Source: Prostheceraeus crozeri (Eukaryota > Platyhelminthes > Polycladida > Euryleptidae). From it: 64,000 nt of DNA. Shown piece by piece: positions 34,829-47,500 of this stretch. The translations under genes and the position numbers were made by a program. Position 1 is the stretch's first letter. Every line of letters starts with the position of its first letter. Location of the stretch: contig CAJQUW010016122.1 of assembly GCA_907163375.1 (NCBI GenBank), forward strand, positions 51,278 to 115,277, written 5' to 3'. The notes below the pieces were generated by a model. The model saw only the letters and a program-made list of their open reading frames with translations. It did no database searches and was not told the origin of the DNA.

Positions 34829-37262
34829 TTTATTTTTTTAAAATAATTTTTTATTAATTTTTATTTTTTTTTTATTTTATTTATATTATTTAATCATATT
34901 TATTATTTATTATTTTATTATTTATTTTTATTTTTTCAATTATTATTATATATTATTTTATTTTATTTATTTTTATATTTTTTATTTTATTATTATTATT
35001 TTAATAATTTTATTTCAATTATCTTTTTAATTTTTTTTATTAGATATTTTTTTTTATTTATTTTTATTTTTATTAAATTTTATTTATTAATTCTTATATT
35101 TATTTTTTTTATTTTTTTTTTTTAATTTTATTATTTTACTTTTTTTTATTTTTTTTTATTTTTTCATTATTTTTTTATATTAGTTTTTAATTTTATTATT
35201 TTAATTTTATTATTTTTTTTTTATTATTTAAAATTATTTTTTTTTTTTTTCAATATATTTTTTTATATATTTAATTATAATTTATTAATTATTTATATTT
35301 TGATTTATATTTTTTTTTACTTATATTATTTATTTTTGTTTTTATTTTTTATATATTTTTTTTTATTATTTTTATTATTTTTTTTCTTTTTATTTATTCT
35401 TTTCTAAATAACATTAATTTAATTTTAATTGTTTTTTTATCACCAATTTCAAAAAATTTATTATTTTGTTTAATTTTTTTTAAATTATTTTTTTTTATTT
35501 AATAGTTCACACAATCTTTATTTTTATATAATTTATGTTGCCACAGAAAGCGACAAACCAAAAATATTTTATTATTTTTATATTTTATTTTTTTTTTTTT
35601 TTTTTTATTTTTTAATTTTTTTTATTTTAATTTCAATATTTAATTCATCTTTTATTTTTATTTTATTTATTTTTATTATTATTATTATTTTTTTTCTTTT
35701 TCTTAATATTAATTAATTATTTTTTTTATTCATTTTTTTATTTTTTTTTATATATTTTTATATATTTAATAATTATAATTTTTTAATTTTCATTATTTAT
35801 TATAAATTTATTTATTATTATAAATTTTTTTATTCTTTTTTAGTATTTTTTTTAATCAATTTTATTCAATTTATCTCAATATTTAATTTATTTTTTTTTT
35901 TTATTATTATTTTATTTAGTTATTATAATAATTTTTTTAAATTTTTTTAATTACCTATTAATTTTTTTATTCAATATTTTATTTTATTTTTTTAAATCTA
36001 TTTTTTTTTTTTTTTATTTCATAAACATTTTATATAAACGTTTTTAATGTTATATTTTATTTAAATTTTTATATATACCTTTAAATTATTTTTTTCAATA
36101 TTATTTATTTATATATTAAGTTTATTTTTTTTATTAATTTTTATATTTTTATTTTTTATTTATATTTTATTTTTTTTTTTTTATTTTTTTACCAATATTA
36201 TTTTTTTCCAATTATAATTTATTTTAAATTTATTATATCTTTATTATTTTTCTTTTTTATTTTATATTTATTTTCAATTTCAATATTTTTTATAACTTTT
36301 TCAATTAATTTTTTTTTATTATCCCAATTTTTTATCATTTATTTATATGATTTTATTTTTAACTTATCCTATTTAATATTTTTGTGTTCTTTTATTTATT
36401 TTATTTTTCTTACTGCCAATTTATTTTAAATTTATATTTTTCCCAATTATTCTCAATGTTTCCATTTTTAATTTTTTTTATCCATTTCAATAATTTTTTT
36501 TTTTTTTATATTTATAATTAATTTATTTTTTAATTATAAATTAATCTCATTTATTTATAATTTTAATATTAATTTTAAATTTTTTTTTTAATTTCCAATA
36601 TATTTTTATTTTAAAAAATATTATTTTTTTTTTATTTTCTATTATTTTTTTTATTTATTTTTTTTAGTTATTAATTTTTTTTTTATTAATTTTTATTTTT
36701 ATTCATTTTTATTATTCAATTATTATTTTTTTATTTTTTTTAATTATTTTTTAATTTTTATTCAATTTTTTTTTTATTTTATTAATTATACATTTTATTT
36801 TATAATTTTTTTTATGATTAATATTTCATTTTTTAATTATTTTATTTTAATTTATTTAATAATTTTATTTTTTTAATATTTTCCAATGCTATTTTTATTT
36901 TTTGAATTTCAATTTTTTATTACTTTTTATTTTTTTTCAATTTTATTATTTTCTTTTATATTAATTAATTTTATTTTTTCAAATATTTATTTTATTTATT
37001 TAAGTTCCTTTATTTTTTTTTTTATTTTATATTTTTTATTTATTTCATTTATATATTATTTTTTTTTTTTTTTATAATTTTTGATTTTATATTATTTTAT
37101 TAATTCGGTTTATTTTTTCATTAGTCATTTTTTTTATTATTACATTAGTTTTTTTAATGATTTACTAATTAATATTCCTTTTTTTTTTCATCATTATTTA
37201 CTTTTTTTTTTTTTTTTTTATTTTTTTATTTTTTTATAATAAATATAATTTTTTTTTTTTTA
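34829..37262. other. 2.4-kb block of nearly pure A/T, possibly a sequencing artefact
   Basis: The stretch consists almost only of T and A, with T homopolymers of variable length and very few G or C. A rare exception is TGTTGCCACAGAAAGCGAC at about 35,537. It begins and ends inside satellite A units with no element ends or target duplication. The open frames in it (for example 36,886-37,077) are poly-Phe/Ile/Leu and not genes. It is either a real AT-rich island or low-quality basecalling; its position in the noisiest part of the array favours the latter. Confidence 0.8.
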
Positions 37263-38511
37263 TTTCCACCATCCGAACGACTCGAAAGATCAATCATTCC
37301 CTCCCGAAGCAACTCCTTCAACACTGAAAAATGACCCAAGAACACTCGCAGTCCACTCAATTGCCTCCGAACAACTCGAAAGAACAATCTTACTGCTCCA
37401 ACAACTCCTTCAAAACACAGAAAGTGACCCGAACAACACTCAAGTCCACACAAGTTGCTCGAACAACTCGAAGATGCAATCATTCCCCTCCGAACAACTC
37501 CTCTCAACACTGAAAAATGACCCCCAACATCACAGCACTCCAGTCACTCCCTTGCCTCCGAACAACTCGAAGATGCAATCCATTCCCCTCCCAACAACTC
37601 CATCAATCCCTAAAAAGTGACCCAACAACATCCAGTCCACTCAATTTCCTCCGAACAACACGAAGATGCAATCATTCCCCTCCGAACACAACCTTCTTCA
37701 CACTTAAAAGATCCCGAACAACACTCCAGTCCACTCAATTGCCTCCGAACAACTCGAAGATGCAATCAAACTGCCACCCTCCGAACCACTCCTTCAACCC
37801 TTAAAGTGACCCAACAATACTCCAGTCCACTCAAATGCCTCCGAACAACTCGAAGATGCAATCATTCCACTCCGAACAACTCCTACAACACTGAAAAAAA
37901 GATCCGAACAACACTCATTCCACTCAATTGCCTCCGAACAACTCGAAGATCAATCACTCACTACTCACCCCGAACACTTAACTCCTTCAATCCTTGAAAA
38001 AGTGACTCCGAAACAACACTCCAACCAGTCCACTCAATTGCCTCCGAACAACTCGAAGATGCAATCATTCCCCTCCGAACAACTCCTCAAAACGTGAAAG
38101 GTGACCTCGAAACAACACTCTAGTCCACTCAAGTTGCTCCGCAATAACTCTAAGATGTAATCATTCCCTCCTCCGAACAACTCCCTCATCCTGAAAAGAG
38201 ACCCCGAACAACACCCAGACCACTCAAATGCCTCCAAACAACTCGAAATGCCAATCATTCCCCTCCGAACAACTCCTATCAAACACTGAAAAATGACCCG
38301 AACAACACTCTAGTCCACTCAAGTAGCCTTCCGAACAACTCGAAGATGCCAATCAATCCCTCCGAACAACTCCTTCAAACAACCCAAAAGTGACCCGAAA
38401 AACACTCCAGTCCACTCAATTGCCTCCGAACAACTCAAAGATGCAATCATTCCCCTCCGGAACAACTCCTTAACACTGAAAAATACCCGAACAACACTCC
38501 AGTCCACTACA
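37263..38511 (+). repeat. Satellite A, forward, noisy copies
   Basis: 93-bp units with frequent indels. The variant run seen at 28,361 and 30,893 recurs at about 38,086, followed as in the 30,893 copy by the MITE about 425 bp later. Confidence 0.88.
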
Positions 38512-39291
38512 CCCTGTGGAACGCATCCTTGGCTAATCTCAACAGATTTTCTGCGGAGTTAGCGATTTTGTGATAATTTTTTAAAGATTTCATTTTCGAG
38601 TAAAAACAATCTCCGCATGTGAAAATGGTCCATCATTAATTATCCAAAAACATGTGTAAAATTAAAAAACGACAGGTGGCGAAAAAAGTTGCTAATAATT
38701 ATTGTTAATATTTTATTACTATGCGAGCTGAATTAATCGCCAACCGGCGAAATAATGATAATGATAGCAACTAATTAGTGGTAATTAGTAATGTCATAAT
38801 AGTACCTTCACATGAAAATGTTTGTATTCCTCAGTCAGAACTAATAAAAAGGGATCTTTATTAATTCACGCAAAGGCTTAAACTAAAAAAAGAATGTATC
38901 TTCCATAAAATGGTTCGCAGTAAATACTAAGATAATATTCAAGTAATTGTCATAAGTTGTAAATTATTTAATGTCAAAGAGATGTTATGAAAGTGATATA
39001 TGCGATTCTCTATATCTTATCATTAACAAAGAAATGAAAGTCCTCACTTATTTCTTAGTTAATTAGCCGATATGTGGGGATATGAGGAGGGGAGGGAGAG
39101 AATAGAGCCTCGGCTGTAGAGCGGATTACTAAAGAAAATAAAAGAAATGTCAAAATAAAAAAAGGTGACATACAGACGCGAATTGTCGCCGGCGAACTCG
39201 CCAGCGAATATCCCGCAAATATGAACGAACTTTAGCATGAAATTGCAGCAGCAGACATTCCCAGTTTTTCGCAATAATCATCCCTACAGGG
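38512..39291. mobile_element. MITE copy 2, a noisy duplicate of the 31,318 copy
   Basis: The same element lies in the same satellite position as copy 1: the left flank has AACACTCCAGTCCACT and the right flank has CAATTGCCTCCGAACAAC and then CTCGTTTAAACCCTG. It differs by many scattered single-base indels and is about 22 bp shorter. Shared flanks show this is a duplicate of one insertion, not a second transposition. Confidence 0.85.
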
Positions 39292-40061
39292 CCAATTGCC
39301 TCCGAACAACTCGAAGAACAATCATTCTCCTCCGAACAACTCGTTTAAACCCTGAAAGTGACCCGAAACACACTCCCGCCACTCAATAGTTTGGCTCCGT
39401 AACAACTCGAAGATGCAATCATTCCCCTCACGAACAACTCCTTCAACACTGAAAAAATGATCCGAACAACACTCCATCCACTCAAGTGGCTTTCCCGAAC
39501 AACTCGAAGAATGCAATCACTTCACCTCCGAACAACTCCTTCAAACCCTGAAAAAGTGACCCGAACAACTCTCCAGTCCACTCAATTGCCTCCGAACAAA
39601 CTCGAAGATGCAATCATCCCCTCCGAACAACCTCACTTCAACACTGAAAAAATGTCTCCGAACTAAGCTCTCCAGTCCACTCATTGCCCTCCCGAACAAC
39701 TTCTTTAACCCGGAAAATGACCCACACAACACTCCATCCACTCAATTGCTCCGAACAACTTGAAAGATGCAATCATTCCCCCTCCGAACAACTCCTTCAA
39801 AAAACACTGAAAAATGATCCGAACAACACTCTAGTACACGTCAACTCTAGTGGCTCCGGAACAACTAGAAAAGCAATCATACACTGCTCCGAACATTTCC
39901 TCAACACTGAAAGGTACCGAACAACACTCTAGACCACTCAATTGGCTCGAACAACTAGAAGAGTAATCATTTCATTCCCCTCCGACCAACTCCTTCAACC
40001 CAGAAAATGATCCGAGCAATACACATTTACTCAGTAGCCTCCGAAACAAACTCTAGAAGTT
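39292..40061 (+). repeat. Satellite A, forward, last noisy copies
   Basis: About eight degraded 93-bp units. The last recognisable words are CAGTAGCCTCCGAAACAAACTC at about 40,030-40,055, after which unique sequence starts. Confidence 0.85.
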
Positions 40062-41274
40062 TAGTGTAACAACCGTATTTTAAAAGGAAGTAGGTATGTG
40101 GACTAATTGTCAGTGGTATATTTCCACGGGAATCACTTTCACTCCTCTCTCTCCCAGTGCCTTTGGGATACAGTATGGCACCAACTGATAGTAATCAACA
40201 CAACCAAGAAATGGTCCACATCGTAAAGGCATGATTTCATCGTTATTAGTGAATGACTATCAATGAAAGCGAAAAAACCTTTATCCTCGTAGCATGTGAT
40301 GAAAATTGAAATATTGAATACAAGTATGCTTATGCAACACTCACGTAATCCGCAAATAGCTATGGAACGCGTTATCTGGGGGGGGGTGGGCGAATAGAAT
40401 CACTTCAGTTCAACGCACGTCCATAAAGTCGCCCACTGCTCCCCTCTAATCTGTGCCCCCACTGTGACATAAGGGGGACGTCTATTTCCGTTAACCGAAG
40501 TCTAGTGAAACTCAAACCAGGCAATTATTTAACAGAGTTCTACTATTTAAAATCATGAAATCGATCATGCCCTCGAATTTGGCACACAAGCTGTGCAATA
40601 GGTTAGAAAAGCTCACAATTGTTACACATCTTAATATTGACTAATGACGTCATTCCTAAAGTCATACTTTCGTATAAAAGTTTTTTAAAAGGCGCAGAAA
40701 ACTGAAAACGATATGGTGATTTGTACCAGTGTATTTGAATTTCCTTCACACAGTGGAAACAATTCCGGGACAACGAAAACTCTGCTTATATTAACAGACT
40801 AAGTAACTCCAAACATCAATTGTTTTCATGCATGGATCTAATCTCTATGTAATAATAACAATTCGTGGAAAAAAATTATTTGGCGTGAATTGATAACAAC
40901 ATGAAATAACTATTTACAGATATGAGAATTGGCTACATTCGGTGTCGAATCAGTGTCAGTCAAAATATCTATAGTCCTTCAATAGGCGAACTAAATGTCT
41001 GTGTCTACTACTATAGACAGATATTACAGCTGATCATTCGGCGTCGAGATCTGAAACAGTCAAAGCATGTGCACTTGTCATCTGTAGAATGATAAATAAA
41101 CAATCTAGCTAAGAAATGATCTAGAGTACTAACTACAGATTTGTAACAGTTCAATTCGGCTCGAGATTTTGTTCAGTCAAGGCATCTGCAGTCATGCTGC
41201 TAATGAAGTTTGAGTAATATAAACCCCAATCAAAAAAAAATCAGAAAAACATATATCAGATATGAAGCAGTCTT
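40062..41274. other. Unique spacer at the orientation switch of satellite A
   Basis: Clean-looking AT-rich DNA without a recognised gene. It holds a run of nine G at about 40,379-40,387. Three loosely similar segments start ATTCGG at 40,937, 41,036 and 41,154, each followed by a TCGA word and then CAGTCAA: a degenerate tandem repeat of about 100-118 bp. No transposon ends are seen at either border. Confidence 0.6.
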
Positions 41275-44200
41275 GACATTGAGTGGACTATAAGTTGTTT
41301 CGGATCATTTTTCAGTGTTGAAGGAGTTGTTCGGAGGGAATGATGCATCTTTCGAGTGGTTCGGAACAGCAATTGAGTGGACCTGGATGTTGTACGGATC
41401 ATTTTCAGTGTTTGAAGGAGTTGTTCGGAGGGAATGATTGCATCTTCACGAGTTGTTCGAAGCAATTAAGTGTACTTGGAGTGCTAGTTCGGTCACTTTT
41501 CAGTGTTGAAGGAGTTGTTCGGAGGGGAATGATTGCATCTTCGAGTTGTTCGGAGGCAATTGAGTGACAGGAGTGTTGATCGGGTCACTTTTCAATGAAT
41601 GAGTTGTTTCGAGGGGATTGATTGATCTTCGAGTTGTTTCGGAGGCAAATTGAGTGGACTAGATATTGTTCAAATCATTTTTCAGGGATGAAGGAGTTGT
41701 TTTTACGGAGGGGCTTGAGTGGCATCTTCGAGTTGTTCGGAGGCAATTGAGTGACTTGAGTGTGTTCTGAGTCACTTTTCAGTGTTGAAGGAGTGTTTCA
41801 GAGGGGAATGATTGCATCTTCGAGTTGTTTCGAGGCAATTGAGTGGACAAGAGAATTGTTCGGTCTATTTTTCAGGTTGAAGGTGTTGTTCTAGGGAATG
41901 AATTGCATCTTCGAGTTGTTCGAGCCAAACAAAGACTGGATGTTTGATTCGGGTCATTAGTTCAGATGAAGGGAGTTGTATACGAGTAGGGGAATGATTG
42001 CATCTTCGATTGTTCCGGAGCCAATTGAGTGGACTGGAGTGTTGTTCGGGTCACTTTTTTCAGTGGATAAGGGAGTTAGCGGAGGTGAGTGATTGCCATT
42101 CTTCGAGTTGTTCGGAGCCAAACAAGTGGACTGGAGTATTGTCTCAGGTCATTTTTTCAGTGTTGAAGGAGTTGTTCGCGAGGTGAGTGATTGCATCTTC
42201 GAGTTGTTCGGCAGGCAATTGAGTGGACTGGAGGGAGTATTGTTCAGAAGTCATTTTTCAGGTGTTGAAGGAGTTGTTCGGAAGGGGAGATGATTGCATC
42301 TTCGAGTTGTTCGAGGCAATTGAGTGGAACTGGCAGTGTTTGTTCGGGTCATTTTTCAGTGTTGAAGGAGTTGTTCGGAGCGGGAGATGATTGCATCTTC
42401 GAGTTGTTCGAGGCCAAAATTGATGGACTGGAGTGTTGTTCGGGGTCACTTTTCCAGGGATGAAGGAGTTTTGGTTCGGAGATGAGCGGAATGATGCAAT
42501 CTTCGAGTTGTTCGGAACGGCAATTCGAAAGGACTGAGATATTGTCGGGTCATTTTTCAGTTGAAGGAGTTAGTGTTCGGGAGTGGGAAATGATTGCTAT
42601 CTTCGAGTTGTTCGTAGGCAATTGAGTGGACTGGAGTGTGTGTTCGGGTCATTTTTCAGTGTTGAAGGAGTTAGTTCGGAGGGAGAATGATTGCATCTTC
42701 GAGTTGTTCGAGCAATTGAGTGGAGCTGGAGTGTTTGTTCGGGTCACTTTTCAGTGTTGAAGGAGTTGTTCGGAGTGGAATGGGTTAAATTGCATCTTCT
42801 TCGAGTTGTTTCGGAGCAATTGAGTGAGACTGGATTGTGTGTTCGGGTCACTTTTCAGTGTTGAACGGAGTGTGTTCGAGGGGGAAATGATTGCATCTTC
42901 TGAGTTGTTCGGACGGCAATTGAGTGGACTAGAGCGTTGTTCGGGTCAATTTTTTTTTCTGTTTTGAAGGAGTTGTTCGGGAGGTGAGTGATTGCATTTT
43001 CTTCGAGTTGTTCGGAGACCAATCAAGTGGACTAGAGTGTTGTTCACGGGTCATTTTTTCCAGTGTTGAAGGAGTTTGTTCGGCAGGGTGAGTGATTGCA
43101 ATCTTCGGATTGTTCGGTGAGGCAATTGAGTGGACTAGAGAATTGTTCAAATCATTTTTCAGGCGTTGAAGGAGGTTGTTCGGAGGGGAATGATTGCCAT
43201 CTTCGAGTTGTTCGGAAGCCTAACAAGTGGACCTGGAGTGTTGTTCGGATAATTTTCAGGGTTGAAAGAGTTGTTCGGAGGGGAATGATTGCATCTTCGA
43301 GTTTTCGGAAGCCAAACAAGAGTGACTGGAGTTTTGTTCGGTCATTTCAGGGTTTTGATAAGGGAGTTGTTTCGGAGGTGGAGTGATTGCATTCTTCGAG
43401 TTGTTCTCGGAGGCAAAACAAGTGGACTAGAGTATGTATCAGTCATTTTTATCAGTGTTGATTTGAAGGAGTTGGTTCGCGAGGGTAGTGATTGCATCTT
43501 CGAGTTGTTCGGAGGCAATTGAGTGGACTAGAGTATTGTTCGGTCATTTTTTCAGGTTGAAGGAGTTGTTCGGAGGGGAATGATTGCATCTTCCGAGTTG
43601 TTCGGAGGCGAATTGAGTGGACTGGTAGTGTTGTTCCGGTGTCATTTTTTTCAGTGTTTTTGAAGGAGTTGTTCGAGGGCGAATGATTGCATCTTCGAGT
43701 TTTTCGGCAAAGGCCAATTTGAAGTGGAATGGTGGTGCTGTTCGGGTCACTTTTCAGGTTGAAGGAGTTTTGGTCGGAGGGGAATGATGATTGCATCTTC
43801 GAGTTGGTTCGGAGGGCAAGTTGAAGTGGACTGGAGTTTGTTCGGGTCACTTTTCAGTGTTGAAGGAGTTTGTTTCGGAGGTGAGTGATTTGCTATCTGT
43901 CGAGTTGTTTCGGAGGCCAAAATTGAGGTGGGACTGGAGAGTGTTGTTTCGGGTCTTTTTTTTCAGTGTTTGAAGGAGTTGTTCGGAGGGCGAATGATTG
44001 CATCTTTCCGAGTTGTTCGGAGCAATTGAGTGGACTGGAGTGTTGTTCGGGTCGACTTTTCAGGGAGGAAGGAGTTTGTTCGGAGTGGAATGATTTGCAT
44101 CTTCGAGTTGTTCGGAAGGCAATTGGAGTGAGACTGGGAGTGTTGTTGGGGTCATTTTTTCAGTGTTTGAAGGAGTGGTTTCTGAGGGGAATGATTGCAT

Positions 44201-47200
44201 CTTCGATTGTTTCGGAGGCAAGTTGAGTGTACTAGAGTGAATCGTTCGGGTCATTTTTCAGTGGTTGAAAGGAGTTGTTCGGAGGGGAATGAATTGCATT
44301 TCTTCGATTTGTTCGGAGCCAAAAATTGAGTTGACCTAAGAGTGTTGTGTTCGGATATTTTTCAGGGTTGAAAGAGTTGTTCGGGAGGGGAATGATTGCA
44401 TTTCTCGAGTTGTTTTCGGGAGCCAATTGAGTGGACTGAGTGTTGTTCGCGGGTCACTTTTCAGTGGATAAGGGAGTTGTTTCCGGGAGTGTGAGTATGA
44501 TTGACATATCTTCGTGTTGTTCGGAGGCCAATTGAGTGGACCTGGAGTGTTGTTGTTAGGGTCATTTTTCAGTGGTTGAAGGACGTGTTCGGAGGGGTAC
44601 ATGATTGGCATCTTTGTGTTGTCGGAGGCAATGAGTTGATGGATGTTGTTCGGGTCATTTTTTCAGTGTTTGAAGGAGTTGTTCGGGAGGGGATGATTTC
44701 TTTTCGAGTTGTTCGGGAGGCTAATGGAGTTGGACCCTGGATTGTTGTTCGGGTTTTTTTCAGGTTTTGAAGGAGTTGTTCGGAGGGGGAAGCTTGCATT
44801 CTTCGAGTTGTTTCGGAGGCAATCCCCCAATTGAGTTGGACTGGATGTTGTTTCGGGTCATTTTTCAGTGTTGAAGGAGTTGTTCGGAGGGGAAAATGAT
44901 GCATCTTCCAGTTGTTCGGGAAGCCAATTGAGTTGACTGGAGTGTTGTTTCGGGTCATTTTTCGTGTTTGATTTTAAGGAGTTGTTCGGAGGGGAATGAT
45001 GCATCTTCGAGTTGTTGGTCGGAGGCTATTGAGTTGACTGGATTGTTGTTCGGGTCATATTTTTCAGTGCTTGATGAGTGTTCGGAGGGAATGATTGCAT
45101 CTTCCAGTTGTTCGGAGCCAATTGAGTGGACTGGAGTTTTGGTTTCGGATCATTTGTCAGTGTTGAAGGAGTTGTTCGGAGGGAATGATTGCATCTTCGA
45201 GTTGTTCGGAGCCAAAATTGGAGTTGACTGGATTGTTGTTCCGGGTCATTTTTCAGTGTTGAAGGGTTGTTCGGAGGGGAATGATTGCATCTTCGAGTGT
45301 TTCGGAGGAAATTGCGTGGGGACTGAGTGTTGTTTCGTGTCATTTTTCGTGTTGAAGGAGTTGTTCGGAGGGGAATGATTGCATCTTCGAGTTGATCGGA
45401 GGCAATTGAGTGGTTGGAGTGGTGTTCGGGTCACTTTTCAAGGTTAAAGGTGTTGTGCGGTGGTGAGTGATTGCATCTTCGAGTTGTTCGGAGGCTATTG
45501 AAGTGGTCTTGAGTGTGTTCGGGTCACTTTTCGTGTTGAAGGAGTGTTTGAGGGGATTGATTGCATCTTCGAGTTGTTCGGTAGGCAATCAAATGGAGTT
45601 AAATCGCGGTAACTTCCCTTTCCGTGTGTTGTTGTTTTCGGTTGGGGGTTTAGACTGGAGTTGTTGTTCGGGTCATTTTTCAGTGTTTGAAGGAGTTGTT
45701 CGGAGAGGGTTTGATTGCAATTACAGTTGTATCGGAGCCAATTTGAGTGGGACTGGAGTTTTTTTCGGGTCATTTTTCAGTGGTGTTGTTGAAGGAGTTG
45801 TGGGAGGGAATGATTGCATCTTCGAGTTGTTCGGAGGCAATTGAGTGACTGGATTGTTGTTAGGGTCATTTTTCAGTGTTGAAGGAGTTGTTCGGAGGGG
45901 AATGATTGCATTCTTCGAGTTGTTCGGAGGCTAATTGAGAGTGGACTGGAGTGTTGTTCGGTCATTTTTCCGTGTTGAAGGAGTAGGAGTTGTTCGGAGG
46001 GAATGATTGCGATCTTCGAGTTCTTCGGAATGGCAATTGAGTGGAACTGGAGTGCTCGTTCGGGTTCACGTTTAGGGTTGAAGGAGTTGTTCGGAGGTGA
46101 GTGATTGGCATCTTCGAGTTTGTTCGGAGGCGAATTGAGTGACTGGTGTGTTGTTCGGGTCATTTTTCAGTGTTGAAGGAGTTGTTTGGAGGGGAATGAT
46201 TGCATCTTCGAGTTGTTCGGAGGCAATTGAGAATTGAGTGGACTGGAGTGCTTGTTCGGGTCATTTTTCAGGTTGAAGGAAGTTGTTCGGAGGGGAATGA
46301 TTGCATATTCAGTTCTGTTCGGAGCCATTGAGTGGATGGTGTTTTGTTTCGGGTCATTTTCAGTGTTGAAGGAGTTGTTCGGAGGGGAATGATTGCATAT
46401 TCCAGGTGTTCGGATGCAATTGAGTTGACTGGATGTTGTTGGGTCATTTTTCAGTGTTGAAAGGAGTTGTTCGGAGGGGAATGATTGCTTCTTCGAGTTG
46501 TTCGGAGGCAATTGAGTTGACTGGAGTGTGTTCGGGTAACTTTTCTGTGTTGAAGGAGTTGTTCGGAGGGGAAGATTGCATTTCTTCGAGTTGTTCTGGA
46601 GGCAATGAGTGGACTGGATTGTTGTTTGGGTCACTTTTCAGTGTTGAAGGAGTTGTTCGGGGAGGTGAATGATTGCTTCTTCGATAGTTGTTCGGAGGCA
46701 ACTTGAGTTGACTGGAGTGTTGTCGGTCCATTTTTTCAGTGATTGATGGAGTTGTTCGGAGGGGAAATGATTGCATCTTCGAGTTGTTCGAGGCAATTGA
46801 GTTGATGGATTGGTTGTTCGGTCCATTTTTCAGTGTTGAAGGAATTGTTCGGAGGGGAATGATTGCAAATCTTCGAGTTGTTCGGAGGCATATTGAGTTG
46901 ACTGGTTGTTGTTCGGGTCATTTTTCAGTGTTTGAAGGAGTGTGTTCGGAGGGGAATTGATTGCATCCTTCGAGTTGTTCGGAGGCAATTGAGTGGGGAC
47001 ATGGAGTGTTGTTTGGGTCATTTTTCAGTGTTGTAAGGAGTGGTTCGGAGGGGAATGTTTGAATCTTCCAGTGTTCGGAGCCAATTGGGTGACTGGATTG
47101 TTCTGTTCGGGTCATTTTTCAGTGTTGAAGGAGTTGTTGGAGGGGAATGCTTTCATCTTCGAAGTTGTTCGGAGGCAATTGAGTTGACTGGATTGTTGTT

Positions 47201-47500
47201 TTCCTTGTTCGGGTCAGTTTTCAGTGTTGAAGGAGTTTTTCGGAGGGGAATGAATTGCATCTTCAGAGTTGTTCGGAGGCAATTGAGTTGACTGATTGTT
47301 GTTAGGGTCATTTTTCAGTGTTGAAGGAGTTGTTCGGAGGGGAATGATTGCATCTTCGAGTTGTTCGGAGGCAATTGCGTTGACTGGATTGTTGTTCGGG
47401 TCCATACTTTTCTGTGTTGTAGGAATTGTATCGGAGGGGAATGTTTGGCATCTTCGAGTTGTTCGGAGCAATTGAGGGATGGGTGTTGTTGGCGGCTCAC
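41275..47500 (-). repeat. Satellite A in inverted orientation, noisy copies
   Basis: Units now read GAGTTGTTCGGAGG...GATTGCATCTTCGAGTTG, the reverse complement of the 15,036-40,061 array. Single-base indels are dense throughout and break every frame within about 100 codons. An unusual insertion of about 60 bp interrupts a unit near 45,600-45,655. Confidence 0.9.

Noticed and set aside
36886-37077. Hydrophobic 63-codon frame resembling a membrane protein
   Set aside because: Poly-Phe/Ile/Leu translation of the A/T block, not a real membrane protein.
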